From positions 62,001 through 126,000 of the forward strand of contig NBBA01000022.1 of NCBI GenBank assembly GCA_002794785.1: a stretch of 64,000 nucleotides of DNA, written 5' to 3'. Under the pieces are notes generated by a model. The model had not been told where the DNA came from and searched no databases. It worked only from the letters and a program-made list of their open reading frames with translations. Shown piece after piece: positions 47,218 through 59,500 of this stretch (positions are counted from its first letter, which is position 1; the number at the start of each line of letters is the position of its first letter). Position numbers and translations under genes: made by a program. Source of the stretch: Coniferiporia sulphurascens. Its lineage: Eukaryota > Basidiomycota > Agaricomycetes > Hymenochaetales > Hymenochaetaceae.

Positions 47218-49349
47218 GTCTCAGAAGATGCTTCCTTAGTGCGAGTTGTTCAGAGCAGTTATAGAAAGCGAGCAAACTAATTGTAGGTATATCTTTGCCG
47301 TCGACTGTCGCCCAATTGAAGGGGTGATTTGACGACCATGAACGTCGGAGGCGCGGGATGCACTGAGCCACGCGCCGCCACGCGGATTATCGAGTGCTGA
47401 TCTCAGGAGGCTGGCAAACGCCGGCATGAGTCACCCAGCGCGTTTGTTTACGTAGAGATACGGATGTACTCAGGAAATCATAACTCCATTCTGTAGAAGA
47501 AGGGAGGGAATCTATAGCGATGTGGGAATACAGAAGGCGGGACGAATATAATATAAACTGCGAAAATAATATAAACTGCGAAAGTTGTCCTCGGCATACG
47601 TGAGATAAACGCTGTAAGCACGGTCCGGATTCGGGCATCCTTTGATGCGAATTGACTTTTAGGCGGAGGTTCAACATTTCCTATTTGGAGTGGACACGAT
47701 CACAAGGATAAATTGAAGCCGGCAGCCGCAGAAGGCGAAGCGGATTTGTATGGGCTGAACGCTATCAAAGTGCAAGGCGCATCATTTCTTTTACTCTATG
47801 GGCGTAGACCTTTCCGGGGCTGTTTCGAATTCGCCGAGCTTGGACCCAGCCACAGCGGATCAGGCTCATCTATCGATTCATAAACGGTTGATTGATGGCT
47901 GGTCGTCGTCCATGCGTCCGAAGTCAGTCTCAACAATCTGGGGGGCGATCGAGGTCGAGCCAGGAGCTCGAGGCCAGTCGGTATGCAGGTCGGAAGTATT
48001 CGAGTGGAGCTGCAGCAGGTCGACGTCGTGCCCACCGGAAAGGAGTCAGGTGTCCTCCAAGATAACTCCGCGGGCGTCGAACGTGTTCAGACAACTATGG
48101 GTATAATACATGGTCTCTGCCCCTTGCGGTGTTGATATGACCGGGCGTCTAAGCCGGGGACCATTCGCACGCCCCTTTCTTTTTCCTTTTTTTTCCTTCC
48201 TCCCCTGGAATTTGATTTCGGGTGGCTCTTCCGCCCTTTGGCAGAGCCTTGGTGGCCATGTCCGGCCGGGTCTTGATCCTTCGGGTCGTAAAGCACGATT
48301 TGTATTGCGGATAAAACGTGTTTACCTAGAAACAAAGCTGGCAGTGCTGCCGCAGAAGTACAGCTCCCGCGCAAATGCTGCGTGCGTCGATCTGCGTTAT
48401 ATTCAAATTGCCAGTGGACGATACTTGGGTATTAAGTTTACAGGATAAGGTGGAGAGTCTGTATTGACTATGGGATCACGGTTCCCGCAAATCCTGGCCG
48501 GTAGTACTGCTGGCTGATTCTGCTCTGGGTCGTTAGCACGAGGCGGCGCCACTTGTTTCCCGCGGGTCAGCCGCTGCAAATCCGCAGAGGTTTCCGCCGA
48601 TGCTGCCTGCCGTAATACCTACATCGCCCGTGTTGACGGTCTTGTCCGCGCAGAATCAGACTGCAGCCGGCATCACCCCACACGATGGCGCGAAGCCTTG
48701 GGCTTGCGTGTCTTCCGGGGAAGATACGTACGCATATACTCGACGACGGCGGGTAGCGGACGCCACAAGGATGTCGACTTTCGGGGTGCACGGTCCTAAT
48801 GAGGCACTAGCAGGGGATTTGATAAGTAGAAGGACAGCGAGGAAGGAGATGCTTGTATTTTTTTCAGAGTACTGAGCAGCCCCTGAGATCAGCACGGCCC
48901 AGGCGGTGCCAGCGTGTACCCCCTCATTAGCCGAGAGCGAGTTGCCCTGGACGAGAGGCAGAGAACGGAATCCGATCGCCATCTCCGGTTCAATGCAGCC
49001 ATGGACGCCGTTAGCCACACCAGCCGCTCGCCTTGTGCATTTACTGGACTGCCCTCGCTGCACCCGAGTTTCTGATCTGGATTGTTGGCGAGCCACAGGG
49101 GCGAGGGGACTCACAGCTCGCGGCTCGCGAAGGACGGCCCATTGTTGTTCTGCACGCTATCACAAGCACCTTTGGCTAGACTGGGCCACACGGAGGTCAC
49201 ACGGGCCACACAGCTGCGCGGAGCGCGCTTCGTCTCAAGCCACATCCTTGCGGAGACTATAAGGGCTCCAGTCTCCTGCACCGCCCTCCCCTCTCCGCCC
49301 TCCTTCTCCACCGCCCACCACCACCCCCCCTCCCGCCCCTCCCCTCCTA
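47218..49349. other. Long unassigned stretch upstream of the MYND gene
   Basis: Contains an 18-bp tandem duplication (unit TAATATAAACTGCGAAAA, about 47549-47583), and ORFs of 80-150 codons at 47800-48450 and 48600-49114 on both strands. None shows a recognisable domain or a splice-linked continuation. The segment 48570-49100 is GC-rich with ORFs on both strands and may be a decayed gene. The CT-rich stretch at 49260-49345 is the likely promoter and 5' UTR of the next gene. Confidence 0.45.
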
Positions 49350-51045
49350 ATGCTCGCGTCCCCGACAGAGCTCGGCCTTCCCGGCTTTCCAAAGTCTTTC
49401 AAGCGAAAGCAGCCCGCAACTCTCGACCTGTACGTCAATATCCGCCCCTTTGTCTCTTTGACTCTTTGTCCATTCTCCCCATAGTCAAGATTGTGACGAA
49501 CGCCCCTCGTATCGCTTCAAAAGGCGTCCCTTTCTCAACCCCGGCTTGTACGTCTTCTTTGTGTCCTCGGCCCGTTAAGCTACTCCGCTCAGACGCGCAT
49601 TTCTTCCGGAAGCAAAGAATCCTCATTGTTCTTCCCGTCCTCATCCTCTTCACAGCCTAGACTTCCCGCCCCGTGCGTACTCCACATCATGTCTGCGCCG
49701 TCTGTACTTCGCTTTCTTACCTTGTGTCCCTTGCTCTAGGACGAGCTATGTAACCGAGCATTCGAGCATTGCCGGCGGTTACAAGGGGGCCGCGAACTCG
49801 TATTCAGACGAGGAGGATGCACTGCGCTACGACTCGGACGCCTGGACGAACGGGGCAAACAGCCCCTATACCAGCGTCCCTCCCTCGCCTTTCTCGCCCG
49901 GCCCCAGTGGCAGGGACGAAAGAGTAAGAGATTACGCCGAGAAGACGGCTCGGGAATTAGGCTCGCTCGTGGGGTCTGTCACGCTCTCCACCGAGAACCA
50001 GGGGCACGCTATTGCACCTAAGCGATCGCCTGGCATATTACCTGCGCTTGAGAGCCCGGAGGTCCTTCTCAAAAACGCGTCCTCTTCTACGGAGTTTATT
50101 GCAAACTACTGTTCCGTACGGCTAGCGGGTCGCGCAGTACTCGCCGGCCAGTCCGGACGCGCTCGGTCTGCCCCGGTCGAGACGCTCGTCCCGGTGACCC
50201 GTGGCCACGTTCGGGCTGAAACGTCGTGGAGTAAATCACCTTCGATATCGAAACCAGAGGTCGATCTCATGCAGGCACGGACTCTTGAGCGGACTTCTCC
50301 CCCTACGGAGGCACCCGTTCTGGCTCTGGGGCGTCCACAACGCGAAGCAGCCCAAGCCAACCCGCAGACAGCGGCATCACCCCACATTGAGCCTACGCGG
50401 TCCCGACCGTCGCGTGCCCTCTCCACAGGGGGAGCGCCAAGCGAAAGGCACGAGTCGCTTTCATGTGGGTATCCCCGTGTAAACGACCTACATCCGAAAC
50501 ACCAGATTGTAAAGGCGACGAAGCAAGTTCCGGCGGAGGTGCTCGCTCCAGCCAGGCGCCGCAGTATGCCGCTGATGGAGATGGACGAGTCAAAGGACGC
50601 TCATTCAGCTGGGTATATGCGCGCCAATTCCGCTGAGCGTGAGGCAGGCGGGGAGCATGCACCCACCTCTGAGGCCACCCGGCTCGATAATCAGGCCGAT
50701 GATGTGAATATGGACGAACAGACCGGGTCCACTCACGGCTCTGCCCGCGCTCGCTCCAATAGCGCGTCGCTTAACCAGGGCCCTGCCCGTGCTCGCTCCA
50801 ACAGCACGACTCCCCCACACCCCCCTCTACCAATCGGACTCGAGCACTGGATCAACCTTGGAGACAGCTACTTCCAGTGTCCGAGGGATTACACGATCTT
50901 GCGGGGCCATCGGTCTGCTGTGCGGCACGAGGAAAAGGACTTGCGCATACGCGCGACTTGCGAATTCTGTGGACAGGACCTCGCTCGACGCGACGCGGTG
51001 CTTAGGCATCAGAAATCTACTTGCAAGAAAGCGCCTAGGAACTGA
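49350..51045 (+). CDS. Putative zinc-finger regulatory protein (C2HC-like, C-terminal)
   Basis: Four exons (49350-49429, 49485-49547, 49661-49672, 49740-51045) give 486 aa from MLASPTELGLPGFPKSFKRK. Exon 3 is only 12 nt (LPAP region) yet all phases close. Most of the protein is disordered and Ser/Pro/Ala-rich, with a repeated ARARSNS motif near 365-385. The last 28 residues hold one finger, CEFCGQDLARRDAVLRHQKSTC (459-480), spaced like a C2H2 finger but with Cys as the fourth ligand. It is probably a DNA- or RNA-binding regulator. No close family was recognised. Confidence 0.78.
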
Positions 51046-51638
51046 GGGTTGACGACTGGCTTCGTAAGACTTGCAACCTCAAGGTGAGGCCCGCTGGAGA
51101 CGACTAGACAGTGTTTTTTCTGGAAGACTAACGAAACCTGACAGTTTAAAACCCTCATTGTATTTTGAATCTCATCTTTAAGCGTTGTTATCTATCTGAT
51201 CTGGTATTTCTATCCCACCCGGCAAACACACTCACTCAACCCGTCAACGCGGACTTTCCTCTGTTTTTCTCTCTCGTCTATAACATCCACGCCAGTGCTA
51301 TCAAATACATACTTCATCATGCCCCCTTCCTCCGGTGCGCCGCGCTAATGCACCAAAACATCCCCACATTCACGTCATATCGGATCTTTTTTCCCTAGCA
51401 ATCAGCTGCCTCTTGTAACAACTCGACTTTTGTACGCGCGCATTGTTATGATTTTTATAAGGAGGGTGGATTCCGGCGGAACATAGACGCGCGCGCTGCA
51501 AGGATTGCACTGCAGATCAAGTGAGGTGTGATCGACATCAAGAACACCCAGGAGAAAGCGCTTCGGCCCCGTAGTTAGCACCATTCAAAACCCTAAGATT
51601 GTACATTGCTTAGGCGGCCCTTATTGCCGCAAGGTATT
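51046..51638. other. Convergent intergenic region
   Basis: Holds the 3' flanks of the zinc-finger gene and Pml1. Nothing recognisable. Confidence 0.5.
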
Positions 51639-52849
51639 TTAAGGTTGGTCGTGCAACAACACGTATTCTCGAGTCGATTGCCCGAACTTGATGACTGGAA
51701 AGACTATGCGTGAGTACTGCTTAAAAGATGATGAAGAGTGTGGCCGAGCTCACCATCACCCTGCTGTAACTCGTAGTACCGCGAGGTGGGTATTGTTTCG
51801 CCGTTTACGAGCGTGCCGTTCGTGGACTCGAGGTCAATTATAAACGGCCTAAGACAATTGTTCGTTAGCCTAACCAGTAGCGGGAAGGTGCGAATATGTA
51901 GGCTTACTTGATCACCGTTTTTGACGATCCGAATTCGTCCTTTTGCTGGACTTGCCGGTCTGATATTGTGAAGGAATGTATGAGCGACCGAGATACGCCT
52001 ACATTGAGGATGAAAAGCCCGCTTACGCTGGATTACAGCATGCTGCTTGGAGCAAGACGGGTGCTCGACGTATATGTCTACGACCCCCTTATCACGCCCA
52101 ATCAAATAGCAGCTCTGACGCTGAATATGCAGCAAGTCTAAAAGGCAAGCAACATCAGCTCGGACAGCCAACAAAGCGTAACGGATCGGCGCACCGGTCT
52201 GGTCTTTTCCCTTGAAAACGTACAGCCTCCATCCAATGGGCGACTTGCGCGCCTCTGGAGGCTCGTTGTACTTCAATACCGTTGCGGTCCCGTCCGCAAG
52301 GCGCACGGTGTTCGTCGCTGCAGCTAACAGCCCGGATTGGTTGAAGTTCGGCTTCCCTTTATCCTTGTCTTTGTCTTTCTCGGATGAAGGCGACTTCGAC
52401 CGCGGACGCGAACGTGAACGTGAAGGCGAAGGCGGGCGAGAACGAGGGCGGGAGGGAGGCCTGGAAGAACGACGCGCTGTAGACGGACCGGCGCGTCGGT
52501 CGTGTTCGTGGTCGCGTTCGTCTCGGCGCCTGTCCCTGTCATCGCCGCGCCGTACGTCCCGCTCTGGACCTCTACGCCTCCCGTACGACGAGCCCCTCTC
52601 CGGACTCACTTCGCGTTCTCTGCCCCCAGGCCCCCTCGGATGACCATTTTCGCGCTCAGCGTCGTAACCCCGCCGACGATACCTGTCGTTCCCCCCATCT
52701 CGCCTGTCACTAGCACGTTCGTCCCCACCGCGATCTTCGTACCTCCTCCTGCGGTCTACATCGCGTCCGGGTGAGCCACGGCGGTCGTCAGACGCGTACC
52801 GCGGTCGCTGCCTTGGCACCGGAGATCTCGAGCGGGAATCGCGAGGCAT
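51639..52849 (-). CDS. pml1: FHA-domain pre-mRNA retention factor Pml1 / SNIP1-like
   Basis: Five exons (52183-52849, 52027-52137, 51908-51959, 51754-51848, 51639-51694) encode 326 aa. The N-terminal half is Arg/Ser/Asp-rich (RS and RD repeats), typical of SNIP1-like splicing proteins. The C-terminal FHA domain has the conserved elements YLIGRDKGVVDI, HPSCSKQHAVIQ, IIDLESTNGTLVNGE and IKFGQSTREYVLL. In yeast Pml1 is part of the RES complex, which aids splicing and retains unspliced RNA in the nucleus, and its FHA domain contacts the partner Snu17. The start MPRDSRSRSPVPR is chosen because the upstream open frame (to 52960) lacks family resemblance. Confidence 0.92.
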
Positions 52850-53067
52850 AGAATAGCCGGAAGTCGTACTCGGGGGTAAATTGAGTGCTGGCGAAAGAAC
52901 GAAAGGCGGAAAGTCAGTTGTTCGTTTACGTAAGGCGCTAAAGAGCCTCCAATACAACATGCCCCAATCGGCTTCCCTAGCGTTTACAACTTAATACTCT
53001 TATAGTCTACAGTCCGTACTCAAAACTGTGCATATGAAGCCTCTTTTTTTGAGAAAGAAAATAGGTA

Positions 53068-54354
53068 CAGTCAATCACCGGCTAATGGGACAATGCCAGT
53101 CACTGAAACACTTGGCTAGTGTTAAGCTCAACGGTTACATGGTGATCGATGTTGGGGCTTCCTGATCGTCGGGGACTGATGGTATGGCAACGGGGCTTCC
53201 TAGATGTTGTAAGTCGAAGGTGATTGTTGACAGGGCTTCCTGATCAGCGATGTGGACGTGGTATGCTTCTTAGCAGGGTCGGGTTACGACGAAGCGACTA
53301 GTGGCACACTGGTGCACAGTAGACTGGTGGTAGCAGATAATGGGCTTGTATGAACAAAGAGCACAAGCTTAGGGCTTGTGCTACTGACGTTACATGCTTA
53401 TATGCTACTCGATGTGTTTGCTACTGTAGCGACTTGGTTAGGTGTGTTTACCAGACTATGGAAGGTCATGGAAACTCAAGGAATGCCTTGGTAATACAAG
53501 TACAGTGATCAGTAAGCAAAGCACATCATGATGGTGCAATAAGGTGTCATCATGGCGTCTTATGGTGCAAGGCGAATAAGGATGAGTAAGGCAGAGGGAT
53601 GGGGGAGTTGCGCTGACTGATGATGATGAAGAGGAAGTGAGTCAGTGCATTTAGGGGAAAGTAAAGGAAAATTGTAACAGCTAGAACATGCTGTGTCCAC
53701 TCAAATTTCTTCATTGTTTTTGCATTTTGCAGCTGGAAATACACCTCTGATTCAGAATAAAATATTTCAAACTTTTTGAGCCAGAATTCAGCAAGAAAAC
53801 TAGAAATTACTCATAAAAACTTCGAAATTAAAACTTGTCAATAAAGAGTCACAGAAAATAGTACATATAATGCTGCATATAAGTGTTAAATTTTTGCTGT
53901 ATATAAATTCAGTGAGTGTGGGCCTCATCTCGGACAAACAATCATTGCAATTGATAAAGAAATGGTGGAGAAAGAAGAAAAACAAAAGTTACCACAACCT
54001 CCCGGTTACTAATGTAGATCTGTTTACCTCTTATGGAAGTTTCCCTTTGGTCGTCACAGTGCTACTCCTTCCTTTTTTAGCCTTTTCCTATAGCCGAAAT
54101 AATTAATTATACTGTAACGAGTTTGACTTATCGTGGGAAAGACCTGTGCCAGGGATTGGTGAAGGCCCAATTTTGCCAGATTTCTCCATTCTGCTATAGC
54201 TCAGTCAATTCTGCTCATATTCCTCTCAAATTTTGTATATAGATAGCTACTTTCTCACTGAACGTGAATATATTTTTTAATTTCAGATGTTGGGTAATGT
54301 ACTACGAGAAATAGCTTGACAAGCTCAGGTATCCCATTAGCCAGTGATTGACTG
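53068..54354. mobile_element. Second copy of the 722-bp MITE, carrying a solo LTR
   Basis: The ends CAGTCAATCACCGGCTAATG (53068) and the inverted CCAGTGATTGACTG (ending 54354) are flanked by TA at 53066-53067 and 54355-54356. Subtracting the solo LTR (53120-53679) and one 5-bp duplication leaves 722 bp, the same as the copy at 19288-25920. It lies between the divergent genes pml1 and the BTB gene, replacing an ancestral gap of about 374 bp with 1.66 kb. It keeps the uninterrupted LINE target at 54116-54130. The 78-codon ORF inside (53870-54106) resembles no transposase. Confidence 0.9.
53120..53679 (+). repeat. Solo LTR (560 bp) in the MITE
   Basis: It has TGTTA...TAACA ends and a perfect 5-bp target duplication GCTAG at 53115-53119 and 53680-53684. 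It has the same length and close sequence as the LTR at 6370-6929. The empty site can be read in the other MITE copy (near 25868-25876, inverted), where no LTR is present. Confidence 0.92.
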
Positions 54355-54511
54355 TACATCTTAGCTAGTTTGGCATTAATTTTAAACCTGCTTGAAATTT
54401 AGATGCTCAATGCTGACTCAGCATCGTGGATTAGCCGCCTGGATTTAGAACCTCGGTTTTGAATCTGGCTCTATTTGTCCGCTGGCAACACCGAGCCCCG
54501 CCGCGCTTTTC

Positions 54512-55653
54512 ATGATGACGGAAGAAAGAGGAGAGCCTTGGTTTGACGATGGAAACCTTATTTTACAAGCCGACGACAATGTCTACTTCAAAGTACATCG
54601 CGGTGTGCTCGCTCGCCAATCCGAGGTCTTCAAAGACATGCTTGCATTGCCTCAGCCACAGGATTCGGGGGTGGGCACGGAATTAGAGACGGTCCGCATG
54701 TTCGACCTACCGGTTGAGCTCTCGATTCTACTCAAGGCGATCTACGATGGGATGTGAGTTCCCTGCAGGAGTGTTCTAAGCTGCGGTCTGATCTGTCCCT
54801 AAACCCAACAAGAGTATTTCAGAATCGGGATATCGAGGACTTTTTCACCCTTGCATCCGTGCTACGCCTATCGACTAAATACTTCATTGCGCACCTTCGT
54901 AGACAGGCGATAGAAGCTCTTGCGCAGACCTGGTCATATACCCTCGAAGGCCACGACGCGATGGTTGAACGCGCAATCCAGGCTCCCGTGGGACCCGCGC
55001 CAAACGACATCACCTTTCCGTACGCGCATCCCATCCATGTTCTTAATCTCTGCCGCGATACACACGTACGCGTCGTGGTCCCTTCCGTGCTTTACTTTCT
55101 CTCCATGTACCCTTTCTCCGACCTCCTGCAGTGCTCACACCCGAAGCTCACCATAGAGTCTCGGGCAGGTATTCCGCGTCCCTCCTCCACGCTCTCCTTT
55201 GAAGATATGAGCAACTACACGCTCATGCATCAACACCGTGTAGAAATTATGCTGGACTATGTCCGTCGATTTTGTAGCGAGCGCAGGTCGTGTAAGGAGT
55301 GTCACTGGCGGCAGGACGACTGGGGCACTCCGCCTCCGGATCCGGGTCGGCGTCCTCGTATGAAAAAACCGGAGAAAGATCTGTGCTCTGTTACTTTTGC
55401 GAAGCTCTCGTCTAGAGCGTCGAGGTCATGGTATACACGTACGGGACCGCTGAAATGGATGCTGCAGACAGTGAATTATCTTGAAAGCAACGATATGCCG
55501 CTCTGCAGTCGCTGCAAAGAGTTATTTAGACGCGATGTAGAATCTCACCGTCTGTCGATATGGAATGCCCTTCCGGGCGTCGTTAGCTTGCCCACCTGGG
55601 AGGCTCTAATTGAATCGGACTTGCATGGGCTCGAAGCGGCTAACGAGAAATGA
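54512..55653 (+). CDS. BTB/POZ-domain protein, basidiomycete family
   Basis: Two exons (54512-54753, 54813-55653) encode 360 aa. The BTB fold is at about residues 13-110 (FDDGNLILQADDNVYFKVHR, GVLARQSEVFKDML, LLKAIYDG then FFTLASVLRLSTKYFI), followed by a C-terminal region with CKECHWRQDDW and LCSRCKELFRR Cys clusters. This is the family greatly expanded in Agaricomycetes, whose role is unknown (adaptors for Cullin-3 or transcription complexes are suggested in other lineages). The intron ends at an AAG acceptor (54812). ATG at 54512 or 54515. It starts 156 bp after the MITE TA duplication, so its promoter is partly transposon-derived. Confidence 0.88.
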
Positions 55654-56526
55654 CCACATCTTTCAACTAGCTGGGATAACGTATGTACAAATAGATTAAT
55701 AAATATTCGGTGGGTAGTAATTCCCCCTTATCTACATCCACGGTATGCTAACACGTTTATCCCGTTCGCTCATGCCCTAAAGAAACGTCGAGCGAGACCC
55801 ATGAGTGAGGACGGGTACGTGGCGTTCGGCGTCACCTCCGATGATCTCCCGCGAATCCGAAGGCCGTCTGCTGGCGACGAATCGTGTAACGGGGCATCAT
55901 CCCAGTCCTTTTTTTGACGGCATGAGCCCTGTGTTCCCTTGGGTTGTTTTCTTCCGGGTGCTTGCTATGAGCCTGGGAATAATAAGTAAGTGAATGCGAT
56001 CGGCTCTTCAAAGCACTATCCTTGTTGATTGCACTTTAAGTACTTTGTTGAAGTATTTAGGCGCATTAAATGCAATTTTTGAGCTATTAAACCAACCGCG
56101 ATAAGGAAACTATCTTGTTGGTAGGAATTGCGTACTCGGCGCAGACAGTACAAGTATCGCGCCGCGATCCCCTTAATCTTTAATGATTTAAACGAGTATC
56201 AGGCAGAAGAGAAGCTGTTGCTTCCGCATGGCTCTGAAGCCTGCGTCATTAATGCGTCGGTCGGATTGCACTTTGGCTTCAACTTCCCTCAGCTATCCGT
56301 CCTTTCGCCGTGTCTTATCCGCGGAAGGCCACCATTATCTGCGTGAACCCTACCAGAAGGTTGTCTATCAGGCATCGATGTCCACTTTTCTGATTATGTT
56401 CGGGGTGTCACGGCTTTTTCTCGAGATCAAGCATCATTTCGATGACTGCATAGCGTTACGACAATTATTATAAAGAGCAGTTAGTTTCTACACAAGTGCT
56501 GGCTCGAGTTCCACTTCAAGCACACG
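55654..56526. other. Intergenic region upstream of the beta-glucosidase
   Basis: AT-rich, with only short ORFs. It contains the promoter of the GH3 gene. No CreA-like or other carbon-response site was verified. Confidence 0.5.
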
Positions 56527-59500
56527 ATGAGGCTATCATCCCGTCTGGGTGCCAGCGCACTCCTGATCTCTACCGTAGCAGCTCAGCAAAGCTTATACGG
56601 ACAATGCGGGGGCATAGGATGGTGAGTTCTGGTATCTTTATAACTTAATATGCGAGGTAATGGAATTAACATTCTTTTCAACCCCAGGTCCGGTGCTACA
56701 ACCTGCGTCGCGGGGTCGGTCTGCACAGAACTTAACGATTGTTCGTGTTCAAACGTTGCCCAAATAATTACCTCAATATGCCTGAATTTGCGATCCCGAA
56801 GATTATTTCCAGTGTCTCCCTGGCGCTTCTTCGAGTTCTACAGCGTCGAGCACGCCAACTCCGACCACAACAAGTAGGTGTATACAGTCGCAACCCCACG
56901 TTCATCTTCTAAACAGAATTGGGTACAGCCACTTCCGTTTCCTCGACGATCTCTTCTTCAAGCACTTCTTCGGGATCTGCCCCGACTGGGAGTATGTTCA
57001 TTACGGAATAAGACTCTAATATCGCGATGTTTACCTCTTTTCACTAGCGGTTGCAAACATATCTCCAGAATGGGCTGCTGCATACGCCAAAGTAAGTGAG
57101 CCATCACACAGGAATATTCCTAGCGAAACTCAGCGCGTCTCTTCAGGCGAAGACTACTATTGCAAATATGTCCCTCGAGGACAAGGTCAATCTTGGGACA
57201 GGTATGCGACCGAATTCTCATTTCCGTTATTTTAACTTACGGTGTGGTAGGCGTTGGGTGGACGAACGGTATTTGTGTCCTCTGAAATGGCGCGAATATG
57301 AATCTGAACAATAGCAAAGGCGCATGTGTAGGAAACACCCCATCTATCTCATCAATCAACTTCCCCGGACTTTGCCTTGAAGGTAGGTATCTTCTGTGTT
57401 ATCTATGTCCATAACTACTGAAGATTCGTTTAGATTCACCTCTTGGAGTACGCTACGCGGACCTAGTATCCGCCTTCCCTCCGTACGTTAGTACCCCTTA
57501 TGTAACTTAACCCGCTTAACTCTCTTTCAGGGCTATCAATGTTGCAGCTACGTATGTTCCCAGTCTCGTCTGGAACAAATAATCCGGCTTACCTGTAAGG
57601 GAACAGGTTCAACAGAACGCTAATGTTCCAGCGCGGAGCAGCCATGGCCGAAGAGTTCAAAGGAAAGGGCGTTCATGTCGCACTGGGTCTTATGATGTGG
57701 GTTGTTTATTGGCAGCTCTGACGACCGGCAGCAACGGCCCACTGATACTTTTGTGCAGGAATATTATGAGAGCGCCAGCGGGTACAGACTTCTGTTACTG
57801 GAATCAGGTATATCGCTAACAATGATCGTTTAAAGCGGGTAGAAACTGGGAAGGGTGCGTTCATTTAGACTCAATGCAGAAGCAAGTTCTAAGAATCATG
57901 CCAGATTCGGTGGCGATCCCTTCCTCTCGGGAGAAGGCGCGTACGAAACGATCACGGGCGTACAGTCAGTTGGTGTCCAGGCCACCGCGAAGCACTTCAT
58001 CAACAAGTATGCATTTTCAGTTTATGAAACAAAAACAATCTTCTTACAGTCGACCAGTGAGCAAGAGCATTCGCGCGAGACAAGCTCCTCCAATGTTGAT
58101 GACAGGTATGTGATATTTTCTCTATTTTTGTTGAATCAATCAGCTAATGTTTCTCCGACAGGACGGTAAGATAGTCTCCAATCCCTAGAGCTCCCTATCT
58201 CAAGTACTGAAAGCATCCGATCAGCAACACGAGATATATGCCCCTCAAGTGAGAGCCATTGAAGTCGAGATGCCTAGTCTCTTAATGAAGTGACTTGAAC
58301 TCTCGCCTAGTTCTTGCGCAGTGTGCAGGCAAATGTTGCGGCCGTGATGTGTAGCTACAGTAAGTCGCAATGACTCTTTGTTTTCCCCTAAAAGCGTCAT
58401 CCTTACGGGTTCGTTCGATAGACCAAAGTAAGTAACGTATTCCCTCCCGGCGAAACACCGTCGAACGACCTTGTAAAGTCAATGGAACTTACGCGTGTGA
58501 GAACGACAATACGCTCAACCAAATTCTCAAAGGCGAATTTGGTTTCCAAGGGTGTAAGCTTTTCAAATTGCATCCTAGTTTTCTTCTGACCGCTGGCAAT
58601 TTGAATTTGTCAAGATATCATGTCAGGTATAAAAACATTTCAGTACTTAATCTAGGCATAGCAGTGCAATCTGAACGTACATGTGCGTATAGATTGGTGG
58701 GCTACGCATTCGACAGAGCCTGCAGTCAACGCTGGATTAGATGTACGCATTCCAGTTTCACGAAATGGGCGAGCATTGATTGCATTTTCATTAGATGACT
58801 ATGCCAGGAGACACCTCCGAAGGCTCTGGAGTAAGGTATGTAATAAATGGCCATACACACTCGCGTCTGGAAATGACTTAGGGGATCGTTAGCTACTTTG
58901 GGCCTGCTTTAGTATCTGCTGTCCAGAGCGGGCAGGTCCCGGAGTCTCGCATTGATGTAAGCATATCCACTTTTACCCTGGCCTCAAAGAAGGATTGATG
59001 GATTAATTCTACGTCCAGGACATGGCGACGCGAATTCTGGCCGCCTGGTATCTTCTCGGACAGGACTCCGGCTACCCAGCTGTGAATTTCGATGCATGGA
59101 ACAGCGCCAGTGGCACACACGTGAATGTTCAGGGTGATCATGCGACGTGCGCAGACAATTCTTTATCCCAAACCCAAGCGACAACTCACAGCTGATTTTT
59201 CTTCTTTTCCAGTTTGATTCGCCAAATTGGAGCGGCTTCTGCTGTGTTGTTGAAGAACACTAATAACGCTTTACCATTGAACGCCCCCAAATCAATTGCA
59301 ATCATCGGCAGCGGGGGCGGACCGTCGTCGAAGGGGGACCCAAATGCGTAAGCCTGAGTTTTCGACAAGTCGGATGAATATGAAAGACTGAACTTCACAA
59401 AGCTACTCTGACCGAGGAGGTGACGATGGTGTGCTCGCGATGGGCTGGGGCTCCGGGTGAGTCCACAAAAAGTACGGGCTATAATCCGTTAATCGCTATG

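Noticed and set aside
48600..49114. Overlapping ORFs of 91 and 152 codons on opposite strands
   Set aside because: GC-rich segment open in several frames. No domain, signal peptide or splice continuation found.
53870..54106. 78-codon ORF in the MITE as a transposase remnant
   Set aside because: No DDE, HTH or CENP-B-like motif. The same AT-rich ORF simply recurs because the MITE is repeated at 25447-25683.
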